Position numbers and translations under genes: made by a program
Shown: one piece after another, positions 18,124 to 27,654 of the stretch
Position numbering within the stretch: position 1 is the first letter of the stretch
Layout: every line of letters starts with the position of its first letter
The notes under the pieces: generated by a model
What the model was told of the DNA's origin: nothing
Database searches by the model: none
The model's input: only the letters and a program-made list of their open reading frames with translations
Source: Erythrobacter sp. AP23
Lineage (GTDB): Bacteria; Pseudomonadota; Alphaproteobacteria; Sphingomonadales; Sphingomonadaceae
Direction of reading: 5' to 3'
DNA length: 64,000 nucleotides
Assembly: GCF_001542855.1 (NCBI RefSeq)
Contig: NZ_LNBY01000001.1
Coordinates: 186,001-250,000 of the forward strand

Positions 18124-18692
18124 GCGAAGGGTCCATAGATTCGTGTCGGCGTAACGACGGCGGTTAGCGGGATATCGTGCGGCTCGGTGGGCAAATCATC
18201 GACCAGCTGGCAGTCCCACGCAAGCCCGATGGCAGCGGCAGCGGAGTGGCTGGCAAGCCAGCGATCGTAATGTCCACCGCCCTGACCGAGACGGTCGCCA
18301 CGCTCGGTGAAACCCACCAGCGGCACGAAAAGCACCGATGGTGCGCTGGTGGGAACGTCGCCCTTGGGTTGCAGCAAGCCGAAGGGGCCGATCTCCAAGT
18401 CGCTTTCATCGAAGGGGTCGGCAAAATGCGCAAACTCCATCGGCGCGCCCCTGTCGGCGAACCGCGGCAGAGCGAGCTCGTGGCCCTGTTCGAAAAAGTG
18501 CTTGGCATACGATGCCGCCGGCGCTTCGTAGGGATTTGCGCGATAGAGACCGATGGTCGCATCGTCGGGGACCAGTTCGAGAAGCGGCGCAGGCGGACGC
18601 ATAAAGACCAGTGTTCGCATGCTCTCGGGGAGAGTGGCCACATGCTCGCGGCGCCGGGCGCGCAGTTGCTTCCGAAGTTCGTCCTTTGTCAC
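18120..18692 (-). CDS. 5-formyltetrahydrofolate cyclo-ligase
   Basis: A 190-residue enzyme that converts 5-formyl-THF to methenyl-THF with ATP. It begins with TKDELRKQLRARR. It contains GLYRANPYEAP, LPRFADRG, then the ATP-binding LFVPLVGFTERGDRLGQGGGHYDRWL and GLAWDCQLVDDLP, all typical of the family. I place the start at GTG 18692; the longer frame upstream runs toward the 6S RNA region. Position after zapA and 6S RNA is the same as in many proteobacteria, where the enzyme is often co-transcribed with the 6S RNA. Confidence 0.94.
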   Translation of the reverse strand: MTKDELRKQLRARRREHVATLPESMRTLVFMRPPAPLLELVPDDATIGLYRANPYEAPAASYAKHFFEQGHELALPRFADRGAPMEFAHFADPFDESDLEIGPFGLLQPKGDVPTSAPSVLFVPLVGFTERGDRLGQGGGHYDRWLASHSAAAAIGLAWDCQLVDDLPTEPHDIPLTAVVTPTRIYGPFA

Positions 18693-18839
18693 GCAGGCCT
18701 CCTTATCGGGAGCCACGAAGAGCGTCCATGCGCACCTTGCTCCTGAATGCCGATCCAAGCGGCAGATCAGCCAAGACAGAAAGCGAAGTCGAAGACGCGG
18801 TTAGCCTTGGGAAACATTCGGCGTTGCCCGCAGAAATGC

Positions 18840-18985
18840 GCCCATGTTCGAGGTCAGACAGGGAAGTGGCGGGACCACCATGGGTCGTTTCCGGCGAAAT
18901 CCTCTGACGCCTAAACGTCAGGTGGGTGCCGTATGCCCCAATCCCACGGCCGAACCGGTGGACCGGGACAGGGACAGCTCCCTTG
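18840..18985 (-). ncRNA. ssrS: 6S RNA (approximate ends)
   Basis: The 356 bases between zapA and the cyclo-ligase gene have no CDS and can fold on the minus strand into a long rod. The terminal hairpin is CTGACG/CGTCAG (18921-18904). A stem CCGTGGG (18949-18943) pairs with CCCATGG (18884-18878), with unpaired segments beyond. A -10 box TATAAG (18996-18991) stands just before the proposed 5' end. 6S RNA mimics an open promoter and binds RNA polymerase. The zapA-6S-cyclo-ligase order is conserved in proteobacteria. Ends are estimates; a covariance-model search would settle them. Confidence 0.72.
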
Positions 18986-19048
18986 GATTGCTTATAGCCT
19001 CAGGGATGTTCATGCGGCTCGTGCCGGGCAGCCCCGCCGTCGCGATAT

Positions 19049-19372
19049 CTAGGATGAGTCCGCGCCGCTCTCAAGGGTGGATGCCGCATTCTCGAGTGCG
19101 AGTGCGATCCGCTCGAGCTGGCCTGCCAGCCTGTCCGTATCGAAACCGGGCACTCCGGCGGGCACCGCCTGTTTTTTCGCCTCGTCGAGTTCGTCGGCCA
19201 GCAAGAGTGCGGCGAAGAGCAAATTCTTGGCCTCCTGGCTCGACAGGTTCGCCCCCATCGAACCGAGCTTGTCATCTATTACGCCGGCGAGCCGCTGGAC
19301 GTGTTCTTCCTGCCCATCCGCACAGGACACCGTATAATTACGGCCCCCTACGGAAAGGGTGACGTCGCTCAC
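19049..19372 (-). CDS. zapA: Cell division protein ZapA
   Basis: A 107-residue cytoplasmic FtsZ-bundling protein. It begins SDVTLSVGGRNYTVSCADGQE, the beta-hairpin domain typical of ZapA, and continues with a long helix rich in Ala, Leu and Glu from about residue 40 (SQEAKNLLFAALLLADELDEAK), which makes the dimer coiled coil. The start is GTG at 19372, overlapping the stop of the upstream 68-residue gene as GTGA. The order zapA, 6S RNA, cyclo-ligase is the usual proteobacterial arrangement and supports the call. Confidence 0.93.
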   Translation of the reverse strand: MSDVTLSVGGRNYTVSCADGQEEHVQRLAGVIDDKLGSMGANLSSQEAKNLLFAALLLADELDEAKKQAVPAGVPGFDTDRLAGQLERIALALENAASTLESGADSS

Positions 19373-19575
19373 TTTTCGAGCCCTTCGATGAGCGAGTCGA
19401 GTTCGGCGACAGTCGCCGAAACGCTTTCCCTCAGAGCTTCGTGCCGGGCGACCAACTCGGCATTGGCCGGGCCGCCCGCCGCACCCGTATGCGATGCCAG
19501 TGCCGCCTGTGTTTCGATCCGCGCCAATGCACGGTCGATACGGTCCATGGCATTTTGGATGCGTTCGGAACTCAT
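19369..19575 (-). CDS. Small coiled-coil protein upstream of zapA
   Basis: A 68-residue, almost fully helical protein with heptad-like spacing (IQNAMDRIDRALARIE, then LVARHEALRESVSATVAELDSLI). It overlaps zapA by four bases (GTGA), so it is made together with it. In alphaproteobacteria a short coiled-coil protein of the DUF4164 kind often stands here. A role next to ZapA at the division site is inferred from that coupling; nothing in the sequence shows an activity. The start at 19575 is the only ATG before the coil. Confidence 0.75.
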   Translation of the reverse strand: MSSERIQNAMDRIDRALARIETQAALASHTGAAGGPANAELVARHEALRESVSATVAELDSLIEGLEK

Positions 19576-19754
19576 GACGTTGTCCGAATACCAAGATAGC
19601 CGCGGTAATGCAAAGGTTTGGCTTGATCTGTTGATAAGTGGGATGAGGGAAGGAGCGGCTGTGCAGGGTCGCCCGTGCGGGTTGACCTCGTGCGCGTGCT
19701 CCGCGAAGGCTTCGCGCGCGTCGAATCGGCCCTCTTTCCCGGAGAATTTTTCCT

Positions 19755-21746
19755 ATGAGTCTCGACACTGCCCGCCTGGTCCAGATGGCCAACGCCATCC
19801 GGGCACTATCGATGGATGCGGTGCAGGCGGCAAAATCGGGGCATCCCGGCATGCCGATGGGCATGGCCGATGTAGCGACCGTTCTGTGGGGCGAATACCT
19901 CAAGCACGATCCCCGGACCCCCGAATGGGCCGACCGCGACCGTTTCGTGCTGTCGGCGGGCCACGGCTCGATGCTGATCTACAGCCTTCTCCACCTCTCG
20001 GGCTATGCGCGCCCGACGATGGAGGACATCCGCAACTTCCGCCAGCTCGGCAGTCCCTGTGCCGGCCACCCGGAAAACTTCTTTCTCGACGGAGTTGAAA
20101 GCACCACCGGGCCGCTTGGCCAGGGCCTGGCAATGGCGGTCGGCATGGCGATCGCCGAGCGGCACCTGAATGCAACGTTCGGTGACGACCTGGTCGACCA
20201 CCGGACCTGGGTGGTTGCCGGCGACGGATGTCTCATGGAAGGCATCAATCACGAGGCGATCGGGCTCGCCGGGCACTTGAAGCTCGGGCGGATGATCGTG
20301 CTGTGGGACGATAACAACATTACCATTGACGGGACGACCGACCTGTCGACCAGCGAGGACATCAAGGCGCGCTACGAAGCGACCGGATGGCATGTCGTCG
20401 GCTGCGACGGTCATGATTTCGCCGATATCCGCCGCGCGCTCGACGAAGCGGTGGCTGACGACCGGCCGTCGCTCGTTGCCTGCAAGACGGTGATCGGCAA
20501 GGGCGCGCCGAACAAGCAGGGCACCAGTGCCACGCACGGCGCACCGCTCGGCGACGAGGAGGTTGCCGCGGCACGCGAAGTGCTGGGCTGGGATGCGCCG
20601 CCGTTCGAAGTTCCCGACCAGGTCCTGACAGACTGGCGCGGCACGCGCGAGCGTGGAGCGAAGCAGCGCGCCGAGTGGCACGGGCGGCTCGTCGACCATG
20701 ACCAGCGAGCCGAATTCGAACGCCGCATTGCAGGCGATTTGCCACATGGCGATGCTGCGGAAAACTATATTGCCTCGCTGATTGCCGAACCGCAGAATGT
20801 CGCGACCCGGAAGGCGAGCGAGATGGCGCTGGCCGAGATCAATCCTCGCCTGCCCGACACAATCGGTGGCAGCGCCGACCTTACGGGATCGAACAACACA
20901 AAGGCGGGCGGCGTCGAGCCGTTCACAGCCGACAATTACGGTGGGCGCTACGTCTACTACGGCATTCGCGAGTTCGGCATGGCCGCAGCGATGAACGGCA
21001 TGGCGCTGCATGGCGGCGTGATCCCCTATGGCGGAACCTTCCTCGTGTTTACCGACTATTGCCGCGCCGCGATCCGCCTGTCGGCATTGCAGCAGGTGCG
21101 CGTGATCTATGTCATGACGCATGACAGCATCGGCCTCGGCGAGGATGGCCCCACGCACCAGCCGGTCGAACATGTGCAGTCGCTGCGCATGATGCCCAAT
21201 GTACTCGTGATGCGTCCGGCGGATGCGGTGGAAACCGCCGAGTGCTGGAACGTCGCGCTGCGGCAGAAGGATCGCCCAACCGTGCTCGCGTTGAGCCGCC
21301 AGAATTTGCCGCAGGTTCGGACTCATCAGCTTTCCGAAAACATGTCCGAGCGTGGCGGCTACCGCCTCAAGGCGGCGCAGGTGCCGCGGCGGGTCATCCT
21401 GATTGCGACCGGCTCCGAGCTTCACCTTGCGATGGATTGCGCAGAGAAGCTCGAGAAAGAAGGGGTGGGGGCGGATGTCGTTTCGATGGTCTGTACTCGG
21501 CTCTTCGACGAGCAGGATGAAGCCTATCGCTCCGATATTCTGCCGGACGTCTCCTCCGACGAAATCCTTCGGGTAAGCATCGAGGCAGGAACCACTTTCG
21601 GTTGGGAACGCTATGTCGGCACGCACGGGCTGACCATCGGCATCGATAGCTTCGGAGCGTCCGCCCCCGCGAGCGACCTGTTCGAGAAATTCGGTCTCAC
21701 GGCGGATGCGATCGTTCCGCAAATCATGAACAAATTGAACGGATAA
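19755..21746 (+). CDS. tkt: Transketolase
   Basis: A 663-residue thiamine-diphosphate enzyme that moves two-carbon units between sugar phosphates in the pentose phosphate pathway. It shows [13 protein letters not shown] at about residues 27-39, [12 protein letters not shown], the cofactor motif from GDGCLMEG to [10 protein letters not shown] (about 157-192), the pyrimidine-domain region [15 protein letters not shown] (about 457-471), and the C domain. Length is normal. It is followed 16 bp later by gap and then pgk, a common alphaproteobacterial order. A GGAGAATT site precedes the ATG. It is divergent from the zapA group, with 179 bp between them. Confidence 0.97.
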   Translation: MSLDTARLVQMANAIRALSMDAVQAAKSGHPGMPMGMADVATVLWGEYLKHDPRTPEWADRDRFVLSAGHGSMLIYSLLHLSGYARPTMEDIRNFRQLGSPCAGHPENFFLDGVESTTGPLGQGLAMAVGMAIAERHLNATFGDDLVDHRTWVVAGDGCLMEGINHEAIGLAGHLKLGRMIVLWDDNNITIDGTTDLSTSEDIKARYEATGWHVVGCDGHDFADIRRALDEAVADDRPSLVACKTVIGKGAPNKQGTSATHGAPLGDEEVAAAREVLGWDAPPFEVPDQVLTDWRGTRERGAKQRAEWHGRLVDHDQRAEFERRIAGDLPHGDAAENYIASLIAEPQNVATRKASEMALAEINPRLPDTIGGSADLTGSNNTKAGGVEPFTADNYGGRYVYYGIREFGMAAAMNGMALHGGVIPYGGTFLVFTDYCRAAIRLSALQQVRVIYVMTHDSIGLGEDGPTHQPVEHVQSLRMMPNVLVMRPADAVETAECWNVALRQKDRPTVLALSRQNLPQVRTHQLSENMSERGGYRLKAAQVPRRVILIATGSELHLAMDCAEKLEKEGVGADVVSMVCTRLFDEQDEAYRSDILPDVSSDEILRVSIEAGTTFGWERYVGTHGLTIGIDSFGASAPASDLFEKFGLTADAIVPQIMNKLNG

Positions 21747-21762
21747 GCAGGAGTTCTTACCA

Positions 21763-22770
21763 ATGGCGACCAAGGTTGCAATCAACGGTTTCGGACGTAT
21801 CGGCCGCCTCGTGGCGCGGGCCATCCTCGAGCGTGACGATCACGATCTCGATCTCGTCAGCATCAACGATCTGGCCGATACCAAGTCGAACGCGATCCTG
21901 TTCCAGTACGATTCCACCCACGGCCGTTTCCCCGGTACCGTCGAGGTTGGCGACAACGCCATCATCGTGAACGGCAAGTCGATCGCGGTGACCAGCGAAC
22001 GCGACCCGGGCGACCTTCCACATGCGGACCAGGGCGTCGACATCGTTCTCGAATGCACCGGCTTCTTCCAGAGCCACGAAGCCGCCGAACCGCACCTCAA
22101 GGCAGGCGCCAAGCGCGTGCTGATCTCGGCTCCGGCAAAGAACGTCTCGGCCACCATCGTCTATGGCGTGAACCACGAAACGCTGACCGCCGATGACGTA
22201 ATCGTCTCGAACGCCAGCTGCACGACCAATTGCCTCTCGCCAATGGCGAAGGTGCTGCACGACACGGTGGGCATCGAGCGCGGCTTCATGACCACGATCC
22301 ACAGCTACACCAACGACCAGCGCATGCTCGACCAGATGCATGGCGACATGCGTCGTGCCCGCGGCGGTGCGCAGAACATGATCCCGACCACCACCGGCGC
22401 GGCCCGTGCGGTCGGTCTGGTTCTGCCCGAACTTGCCGGCAAGCTCGATGGTAGCTCGGTCCGCGTCCCGACGCCCAATGTCAGCCTTGTCGACCTTGTT
22501 TTCACCCCCGGCCGCGACACAAGCGCAGAGGAACTGAACGCCGCGCTCAAGGCAGCCGCAGAAGGCAAGATGAAGGGCGTGCTCGACTACACCGACCAGC
22601 CGCTCGTCAGCTCGGACTTCAATCACTATCCGGCCAGCTCGACCATCGACAGCCTCGAAACCAGCGTAATGGAGGGCAAGCTCTGCCGCGTCGTCAGCTG
22701 GTACGACAACGAGTGGGGCTTCTCGAACCGCATGATCGACACTGCCGGCGTAATGGCGAAGTTCCTCTAA
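21763..22770 (+). CDS. gap: Glyceraldehyde-3-phosphate dehydrogenase, type I
   Basis: A 335-residue NAD-dependent enzyme of glycolysis and gluconeogenesis. The Rossmann start [13 protein letters not shown], the catalytic cysteine in [12 protein letters not shown] near residue 153, and [12 protein letters not shown] at the C-terminus are all intact. The residues after the second strand (SINDLAD) suit NAD rather than NADP. It sits 16 bp after tkt with an AGGAG ribosome-binding site and is separated from pgk by a palindromic repeat of 68 bases that can fold into a hairpin. Confidence 0.97.
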   Translation: MATKVAINGFGRIGRLVARAILERDDHDLDLVSINDLADTKSNAILFQYDSTHGRFPGTVEVGDNAIIVNGKSIAVTSERDPGDLPHADQGVDIVLECTGFFQSHEAAEPHLKAGAKRVLISAPAKNVSATIVYGVNHETLTADDVIVSNASCTTNCLSPMAKVLHDTVGIERGFMTTIHSYTNDQRMLDQMHGDMRRARGGAQNMIPTTTGAARAVGLVLPELAGKLDGSSVRVPTPNVSLVDLVFTPGRDTSAEELNAALKAAAEGKMKGVLDYTDQPLVSSDFNHYPASSTIDSLETSVMEGKLCRVVSWYDNEWGFSNRMIDTAGVMAKFL

Positions 22771-22781
22771 GCGCTACATCA

Positions 22782-22849
22782 CCGTTCGTGTCGAGCGAAG
22801 TCGAGACACGGCCACGCCAGCGGTTCTCGACTTCGCTCGAACCGAACGG
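22782..22849. repeat. Long inverted repeat between gap and pgk, copy 1
   Basis: Two 25-bp arms (22782-22806 and 22825-22849) match as inverted repeats except at two positions, around an 18-base loop. Each arm contains TCGAGCGAAGTCGAGA. A second copy of the element is at 56486-56552. It resembles the dispersed extragenic palindromes common in Erythrobacteraceae. In the gap-pgk message it would form a stable hairpin. Confidence 0.9.
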
Positions 22850-22862
22850 ATAGGTTGGGAAT

Positions 22863-24062
22863 ATGAGTAATTTCAAAACCCTGGACGACCTTGGCGACAT
22901 CACCGGCAAGGTCGCGCTGGTGCGCGTCGACCTGAACCTTCCGATGAAAGATGGTTCGGCCACCGACGTCACCCGTGTCGAGGCTGTGAAGCCCACCATT
23001 CTCGAACTGGCGGACAAGGGCGCCAAGATCCTGCTGCTCGCCCATTTCGGGCGTCCCAAGGGCCAGCGCCATTCGACGATGAGCACCAGCTTCGTGCAGG
23101 GCGATGTCGAAAAGGTGCTGGGCAAGGAGATCATGTTCATCCCCGAGGTGATGGGCCCGGTGGTCGAACAGTCGATCGGCATCCTCGGCAATGGCGATAT
23201 CGGCCTGCTCGACAACGTCCGCTTTTGGCCCGGCGAGGAGTCTAACGATCCGGAATTCGCCAAAGGTATTGCCGCTCACGGCGATTTCTACGTCAACGAT
23301 GCCTTCTCCGCCGCGCATCGGGCGCATGCCTCGACCGAGGGGCTCGCACATCACCTGCCGGCCCATGCGGGCCGCGCGATGGAAGCCGAGTTGAAGGCTC
23401 TCGATGCCGCGCTCGGCACGCCCGAGCCGCCCGTCGCGGCGGTGGTCGGCGGCGCCAAGGTTTCGACCAAGCTCGATGTGCTTACCAACCTCGTCGGCAA
23501 GGTCCAGCACCTGATCATCGGCGGCGGCATGGCGAACACGTTCCTTGCCGCAAAGGGCGTCGATGTCGGCAAGTCGCTGTGCGAGCATGACCTGACCGCC
23601 ACCGCGAACACAATCATGGACGAGGCCGACCACGCCGGCTGCACGGTCCACCTGCCCTATGACGTGGTGGTGGCGAAGGAATTTGCCGCCAACCCAGATA
23701 GCCTGCGCACCTGCAACGTCCACGAGGTCGCCGAAGACGAGATGATTCTCGATGTTGGCCCGCTCGCCACCGAAGCGCTGGGCGATGTGCTCAAGACCTG
23801 TCGCACGCTGGTGTGGAACGGTCCGCTGGGCGCGTTCGAGACCGAACCGTTCGACACCGCCACCGCAGCGCTCGCCAAGACAGCCGCGGCGCTGACGCAG
23901 GACGGCTCGCTCACCTCGGTTGCCGGTGGCGGCGACACCGTTGCCGCGCTCGCCCATGCAGGCGTGAAGGACGACTTCACCTTCGTTTCGACCGCCGGAG
24001 GCGCGTTCCTCGAATGGATGGAAGGCAAGGCGCTGCCCGGCGTGGCGGCGCTGATGGCATGA
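22863..24062 (+). CDS. pgk: Phosphoglycerate kinase
   Basis: A 399-residue glycolytic kinase that forms ATP from 1,3-bisphosphoglycerate. The N domain shows VRVDLNLPMKDG at about residues 21-32 and LAHFGRPKG. The hinge region has DAFSAAHRAHAS. The C domain has the nucleotide site VVGGAKVSTKLDVL, WNGPLGAFE, and the glycine-rich VAGGGDTVAAL. It follows gap on the same strand, with the palindromic repeat between. Its stop overlaps the next start as ATGA. Confidence 0.97.
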   Translation: MSNFKTLDDLGDITGKVALVRVDLNLPMKDGSATDVTRVEAVKPTILELADKGAKILLLAHFGRPKGQRHSTMSTSFVQGDVEKVLGKEIMFIPEVMGPVVEQSIGILGNGDIGLLDNVRFWPGEESNDPEFAKGIAAHGDFYVNDAFSAAHRAHASTEGLAHHLPAHAGRAMEAELKALDAALGTPEPPVAAVVGGAKVSTKLDVLTNLVGKVQHLIIGGGMANTFLAAKGVDVGKSLCEHDLTATANTIMDEADHAGCTVHLPYDVVVAKEFAANPDSLRTCNVHEVAEDEMILDVGPLATEALGDVLKTCRTLVWNGPLGAFETEPFDTATAALAKTAAALTQDGSLTSVAGGGDTVAALAHAGVKDDFTFVSTAGGAFLEWMEGKALPGVAALMA

Positions 24063-24514
24063 GCGAGAACGAAGGCGTAGGTTCGAGCGGCGGGCTCGTA
24101 CCCGTTACCGAAGGCGAATGGGCGGGCTGGTCGGTCTGGCAGGGCGATGCCTTCGAACAGCGCGCGGGGCCGTTCTATGAGCGGCGCGAGGAGGATGGCT
24201 CGATGCTTGCGGCCTTCCGCGCGGAAGAGCGCCATATGAACGGCGCCGGGTTTATGCACGGCGGCTGCTTGATGACCTTCGCCGACAGCGCGATCTTCAC
24301 CATTGCCACCGATGCGCTGGCGGGATGTCATGGAGTGACCATGCACCTCGCCGGCGATTTCCTCGATCCCGCGCGGGTTGGCCAGCTGCTCGAAGCCCGC
24401 GGAGAGGTCGTGCGAGCGGGGGGCAAGACGATCTATGTGGTCGGCATGATCCGCGCCGACGGCGAACCTGTGCTGAGCTTCAACGGGATCATCCGGAAAA
24501 TCACCCGGAGATAG
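24059..24514 (+). CDS. PaaI-type hotdog-fold thioesterase
   Basis: A 151-residue single hotdog-domain protein. The motif MNGAGFMHGGCLMTFADSA at about residues 61-79 is the central-helix signature of PaaI-like acyl-CoA thioesterases. The HGG and the following Asp are the usual active-site elements. Its ATG overlaps the pgk stop (ATGA), so it is translated from the same message. The acyl-CoA substrate cannot be told from the sequence. A link with glycolysis is not implied by the family. Confidence 0.85.
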   Translation: MSENEGVGSSGGLVPVTEGEWAGWSVWQGDAFEQRAGPFYERREEDGSMLAAFRAEERHMNGAGFMHGGCLMTFADSAIFTIATDALAGCHGVTMHLAGDFLDPARVGQLLEARGEVVRAGGKTIYVVGMIRADGEPVLSFNGIIRKITRR

Positions 24515-24518
24515 GGCG

Positions 24519-25598
24519 ATGAGATTCTTCTTTCTGCTCGCTATTTTGATGGCCCCTGTCACGGGCGCAAAAGCGAGTGAGCCGGAAAACGAGTTCGCAG
24601 CGTTCGATCGCTTCCTCGAAGAGTTCCGCAAGGAAAGCGGCACTCCTGCCTTGAGCGCGGTCATCGTGCGTGACGGGCAGATCGCGTGGGAGGGCTATTA
24701 CGGCACTTACGACGACGAAGGCGATCTGGCGACTGTGCCCGAGACGACCTATAAGATCGCTTCGGTAACGAAGCCGATAGCGGCTACGGCGATTCTGGCG
24801 GAAAGCGCGTCAGGGGAATTGCATCTCGATACTTCGATGGCCAGCGACGGCGGCTGGAAGGAATTGTGCGAATTCTTCGTCGCCAATACGCCGATTCCCT
24901 TCATGGCAGGAGGCGAGGATCGCCATGGCAATCCCGTCCCACCGATGGATTGCAGGAAACCGACGACGCTGTCCGACATGCTGGACATGCGCGCGAATGG
25001 CGATGCCTCCGTCTACAACCCAATCGCCTTTGCGCGGATCGATCGCGCGATTTTGGGCGCTGGGGGCCGCGACCTGCGCGAGATCGTACGTCACCGGGTA
25101 GCGACACCGGCAGGCATGGAAAATACCGCGCTCGGCTGGCGGGACCCCGAGGGCGGCGCGGCGCTGCGTTATCTTGCCGAACCATTTCACGTGGTCGAGG
25201 GAAGGGCGATCAAGCAGCCGCTTCCCGATGACGATTTTCGTGCTGCTGCGGGGATAATCGCCAGCCCACGCGCGCTCGCTGCCTTCGATATCGCGTTCGA
25301 TAGCGGCGTATTGATCCCTTCCGCGATGATCCGCAACCTCGTCGATGCGGAGATCGGCCCCCTTGGCGACTACCGCGCCGGCTGGTTCCTGGAGGATTGG
25401 AATGGCCAGCGTCTGCTATGGCACTCCGGCTGGAACGAGAAGAAGGGTTCCGCGCTCTATCTGAAGGTGCCCGAGAAGCGACTTTCGCTGATCGTCCTCG
25501 CCAATACCGAAGCGATCTGGTGGGGTAACTCGGTGGTAAAAGCCGAAATTGTCGAAAGCGCTATCGCCCTGCGTTTCCTCGAGGAATTCGCAAGCTAA
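24519..25598 (+). CDS. Exported beta-lactamase-family serine hydrolase
   Basis: A 359-residue protein with a signal peptide (MRFFFLLAILMAPVTGAKA) and a class C beta-lactamase / penicillin-binding fold. The nucleophile motif SVTK is at 82-85. A YNP stands where YxN is usual, and HSG near residue 305 takes the place of the KTG box, both typical of the broad esterase/peptidase group rather than true beta-lactamases. It begins four bases after the thioesterase gene, in the same operon. It may act on cell-wall peptides or esters in the periplasm. Resistance to antibiotics should not be assumed. Confidence 0.82.
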   Translation: MRFFFLLAILMAPVTGAKASEPENEFAAFDRFLEEFRKESGTPALSAVIVRDGQIAWEGYYGTYDDEGDLATVPETTYKIASVTKPIAATAILAESASGELHLDTSMASDGGWKELCEFFVANTPIPFMAGGEDRHGNPVPPMDCRKPTTLSDMLDMRANGDASVYNPIAFARIDRAILGAGGRDLREIVRHRVATPAGMENTALGWRDPEGGAALRYLAEPFHVVEGRAIKQPLPDDDFRAAAGIIASPRALAAFDIAFDSGVLIPSAMIRNLVDAEIGPLGDYRAGWFLEDWNGQRLLWHSGWNEKKGSALYLKVPEKRLSLIVLANTEAIWWGNSVVKAEIVESAIALRFLEEFAS

Positions 25599-25617
25599 GC
25601 CGCTGCCGATTGCGCGC

Positions 25618-26844
25618 TTAGATCACAGCCTCTCCTGCGATGAGCCCGAGAGACACGACAACGCCGAGGATCGGCACGACCAGCGGTACTTCAAACCCGG
25701 CGCGTCGCGCGTTCGATTTCAATTTCAGGGCCACCAGCGCGCCGTTCGCGGCCGCGAACACGCCGAGGACGACGAAGCTCGTCCAGGATGCAAGCGTTAC
25801 GGTCGGGAAGAACAAGGCCAGGACAAGGACAAGCGTTCCACAAAGCAAAGTGGCGTTGACCGGAGTGGCGGACCTGTGACCGAGTCTCACGAGCCAGTGT
25901 GGGACGGCTCCGTGATGTTCGTGAAGGTCGTGCAATACCCGCGGTGCCATGACGATCTGGGCGAGTGCGCCATTCACGATCATCGCCAGACTGACCACGC
26001 CGAGTAGCTGGCCGCTGGAGCCTTCGCTTCGCACGACGTCGACGAGTGGAGCGGCGCTTTGCGCAAGCTCTTCGGCCGGGATTACGGTTATCGCGGCAAT
26101 GGAAACGACGACATAGAGCAACAGCGAAACGATCAGGGTGGTAACGATCGCACGCGGCATCGCGCTTGCCTGTTCTTCCGCTTCTTCGGACAGCGTCACC
26201 AGATCCTCGAAACCGATATAAGCGTAGAAGGCAAGGAACGCGGCGGGAAGGACGGCCGATGCCATCACCGGACCACTGCCAGCCTCGAATTGTGCCAGCG
26301 CCATTTGCGGATAGTCCAGCATGTCGCTCCCCGCATGCTCGACGACCCAGACAAGGCCTGCGATTCCCAGCACGGTCGTTATCGCCATAAACCAGCCGGC
26401 CTGGCGTATTCCAATTGCGGCAATGCCAGTCAGAATGCCGACAAGCAGCGGAATGGCCCACCATTTGGAGATGTCCAGAAACACATTTGCATAGCCGACG
26501 AATCCCGTGGCAATGGTCGCGGCTGAAATCACGCCGGTGGCGACAACTGCGTATCCGACCACCACGGTGAGCGATTTCCTGCTGAAGCCGGCATCGACGT
26601 AGGCGGCGCTTCCCCCACTTTCCGGTACGCGCACCGCCAGCTCGGCATAGGAAAGCGCGGAAAGGGACGCTGCGAATGCGGCAAGCAGAAAGGCGAAGGG
26701 CGCCAGTGCATCGGCCCTGCCGAGAATATCGCCTATGACGACGTAGATACCCGCGCCGACAACGGTGCCGATGCCATAGAGCGAGAGGGTCTTAGGGCCG
26801 ATGTCGCGTTTGAAACCGTCGGCACTCTCAGCTTTCGATGAGAT
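25618..26844 (-). CDS. APC-family amino acid permease (no canonical start codon)
   Basis: About 408 residues with roughly 12 membrane segments. The N-terminus has GIGTVVGAGIYVVIGD, the APC substrate-binding motif, followed by LAVRVPESGGSAAYVDAGF. The first in-frame ATG/GTG/TTG is GTG 26634, which would delete the first two membrane segments. Upstream the frame stays open and coding-like back to about 26844, where an ATC stands seven bases after AGGAGA. No ATG, GTG, TTG or CTG occurs in frame between the next upstream stop (near 26898) and there. The start may therefore be ATC, or a sequence error hides it. The transported amino acid is unknown. Confidence 0.78.
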   Translation of the reverse strand: MSSKAESADGFKRDIGPKTLSLYGIGTVVGAGIYVVIGDILGRADALAPFAFLLAAFAASLSALSYAELAVRVPESGGSAAYVDAGFSRKSLTVVVGYAVVATGVISAATIATGFVGYANVFLDISKWWAIPLLVGILTGIAAIGIRQAGWFMAITTVLGIAGLVWVVEHAGSDMLDYPQMALAQFEAGSGPVMASAVLPAAFLAFYAYIGFEDLVTLSEEAEEQASAMPRAIVTTLIVSLLLYVVVSIAAITVIPAEELAQSAAPLVDVVRSEGSSGQLLGVVSLAMIVNGALAQIVMAPRVLHDLHEHHGAVPHWLVRLGHRSATPVNATLLCGTLVLVLALFFPTVTLASWTSFVVLGVFAAANGALVALKLKSNARRAGFEVPLVVPILGVVVSLGLIAGEAVI

Positions 26845-26895
26845 CTGGTGTCTCCTGTCGCTTGGTGGCGGCGATTGCCGAACGGCACTATCGTG

Positions 26896-27654
26896 TTAGC
26901 GGTATTCGGGGTTCGGGGCGTCGAATCGGTGCCCTTGTTTCCACAGGTCGACCGAGTTGCCATGCGCGGGAATACCACCCGCATCCTTCAATATGCGCGC
27001 TGTGTGCATCAGGTTCCAGGTCATGAAGGTCGTGTTTCGGCGAGTGAAGTCGTTGTCGAAGCCGACGTACCCCTCACCGTCTTCCTTTGCATCGCCATAG
27101 CTCGGCCCGGGGCCCGCCTCGCCGATCCAGCCCGCATCGGCCTGCGGCGGGATGGTATAACCGACGTGCTGCAGCGAGTAGAGCACGCCCATGCCGACGT
27201 GTTTGATACCATCCTCATTGCCGGTGACGATGCACCCGCCGACCTTGCCATAAAAGACATACTGGCCCTTGTCGTTGGTCTGGCCCGAATGGCCGTAAAG
27301 CCGCTCGATCAGCCGCTGGCAGACCGAGCTTTTCTCCCCCAGCCAGATCGGCGTACCGACGATAAGAATGTCTGCCGCACGCACCTTTTCCCAGATGACC
27401 GGCCAGTCGTCGCTCGCGGCTCCGTGCGCGGTCATGTCGGGATAGACGCCGGGTGCGATATCGTGATCCACCAGCCGTAGCTGATCGAGCGTGACGGCGT
27501 TCTTGACCAATATAGCTTCGACTACGCCGAGGAGCTTGTCGGTGTGCGAACCCTGCGGCGATGGCTTCAGTGTGCAGTTGATCGTCAGCGCCTTGAGGTC
27601 CGAAAAATCGGTCGTGTTCTCGTCACAAAGCTTCTGCTGGGTCTCGTCCAGCAT
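26896..27654 (-). CDS. Flavodoxin-fold NAD(P)H-dependent oxidoreductase
   Basis: A 252-residue protein of the flavodoxin/FMN-reductase fold. The FMN phosphate region is read in TINCTLKPSPQGSHTDKLL (about residues 24-42). The second FMN loop is ILIVGTPIWLGEKSS near residues 97-111, and the third VGGCIVTGNEDG near 139. A GGAGGAAAC site precedes the ATG. Members reduce quinones or other electrophiles, or act as FMN-dependent electron carriers. It stands alone between the permease gene, which reads the same way, and the divergent aldolase gene. Confidence 0.82.
   Translation of the reverse strand: MLDETQQKLCDENTTDFSDLKALTINCTLKPSPQGSHTDKLLGVVEAILVKNAVTLDQLRLVDHDIAPGVYPDMTAHGAASDDWPVIWEKVRAADILIVGTPIWLGEKSSVCQRLIERLYGHSGQTNDKGQYVFYGKVGGCIVTGNEDGIKHVGMGVLYSLQHVGYTIPPQADAGWIGEAGPGPSYGDAKEDGEGYVGFDNDFTRRNTTFMTWNLMHTARILKDAGGIPAHGNSVDLWKQGHRFDAPNPEYR

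Noticed and set aside
19806-21824. 672-residue open frame antisense to tkt
   Set aside because: Shadow of transketolase in the mirror frame. The tkt frame has all cofactor motifs.
24519-25598. True beta-lactamase (antibiotic resistance)
   Set aside because: The SxxK is present, but KTG is replaced by HSG and YxN is altered, which fits the wider serine-hydrolase group.
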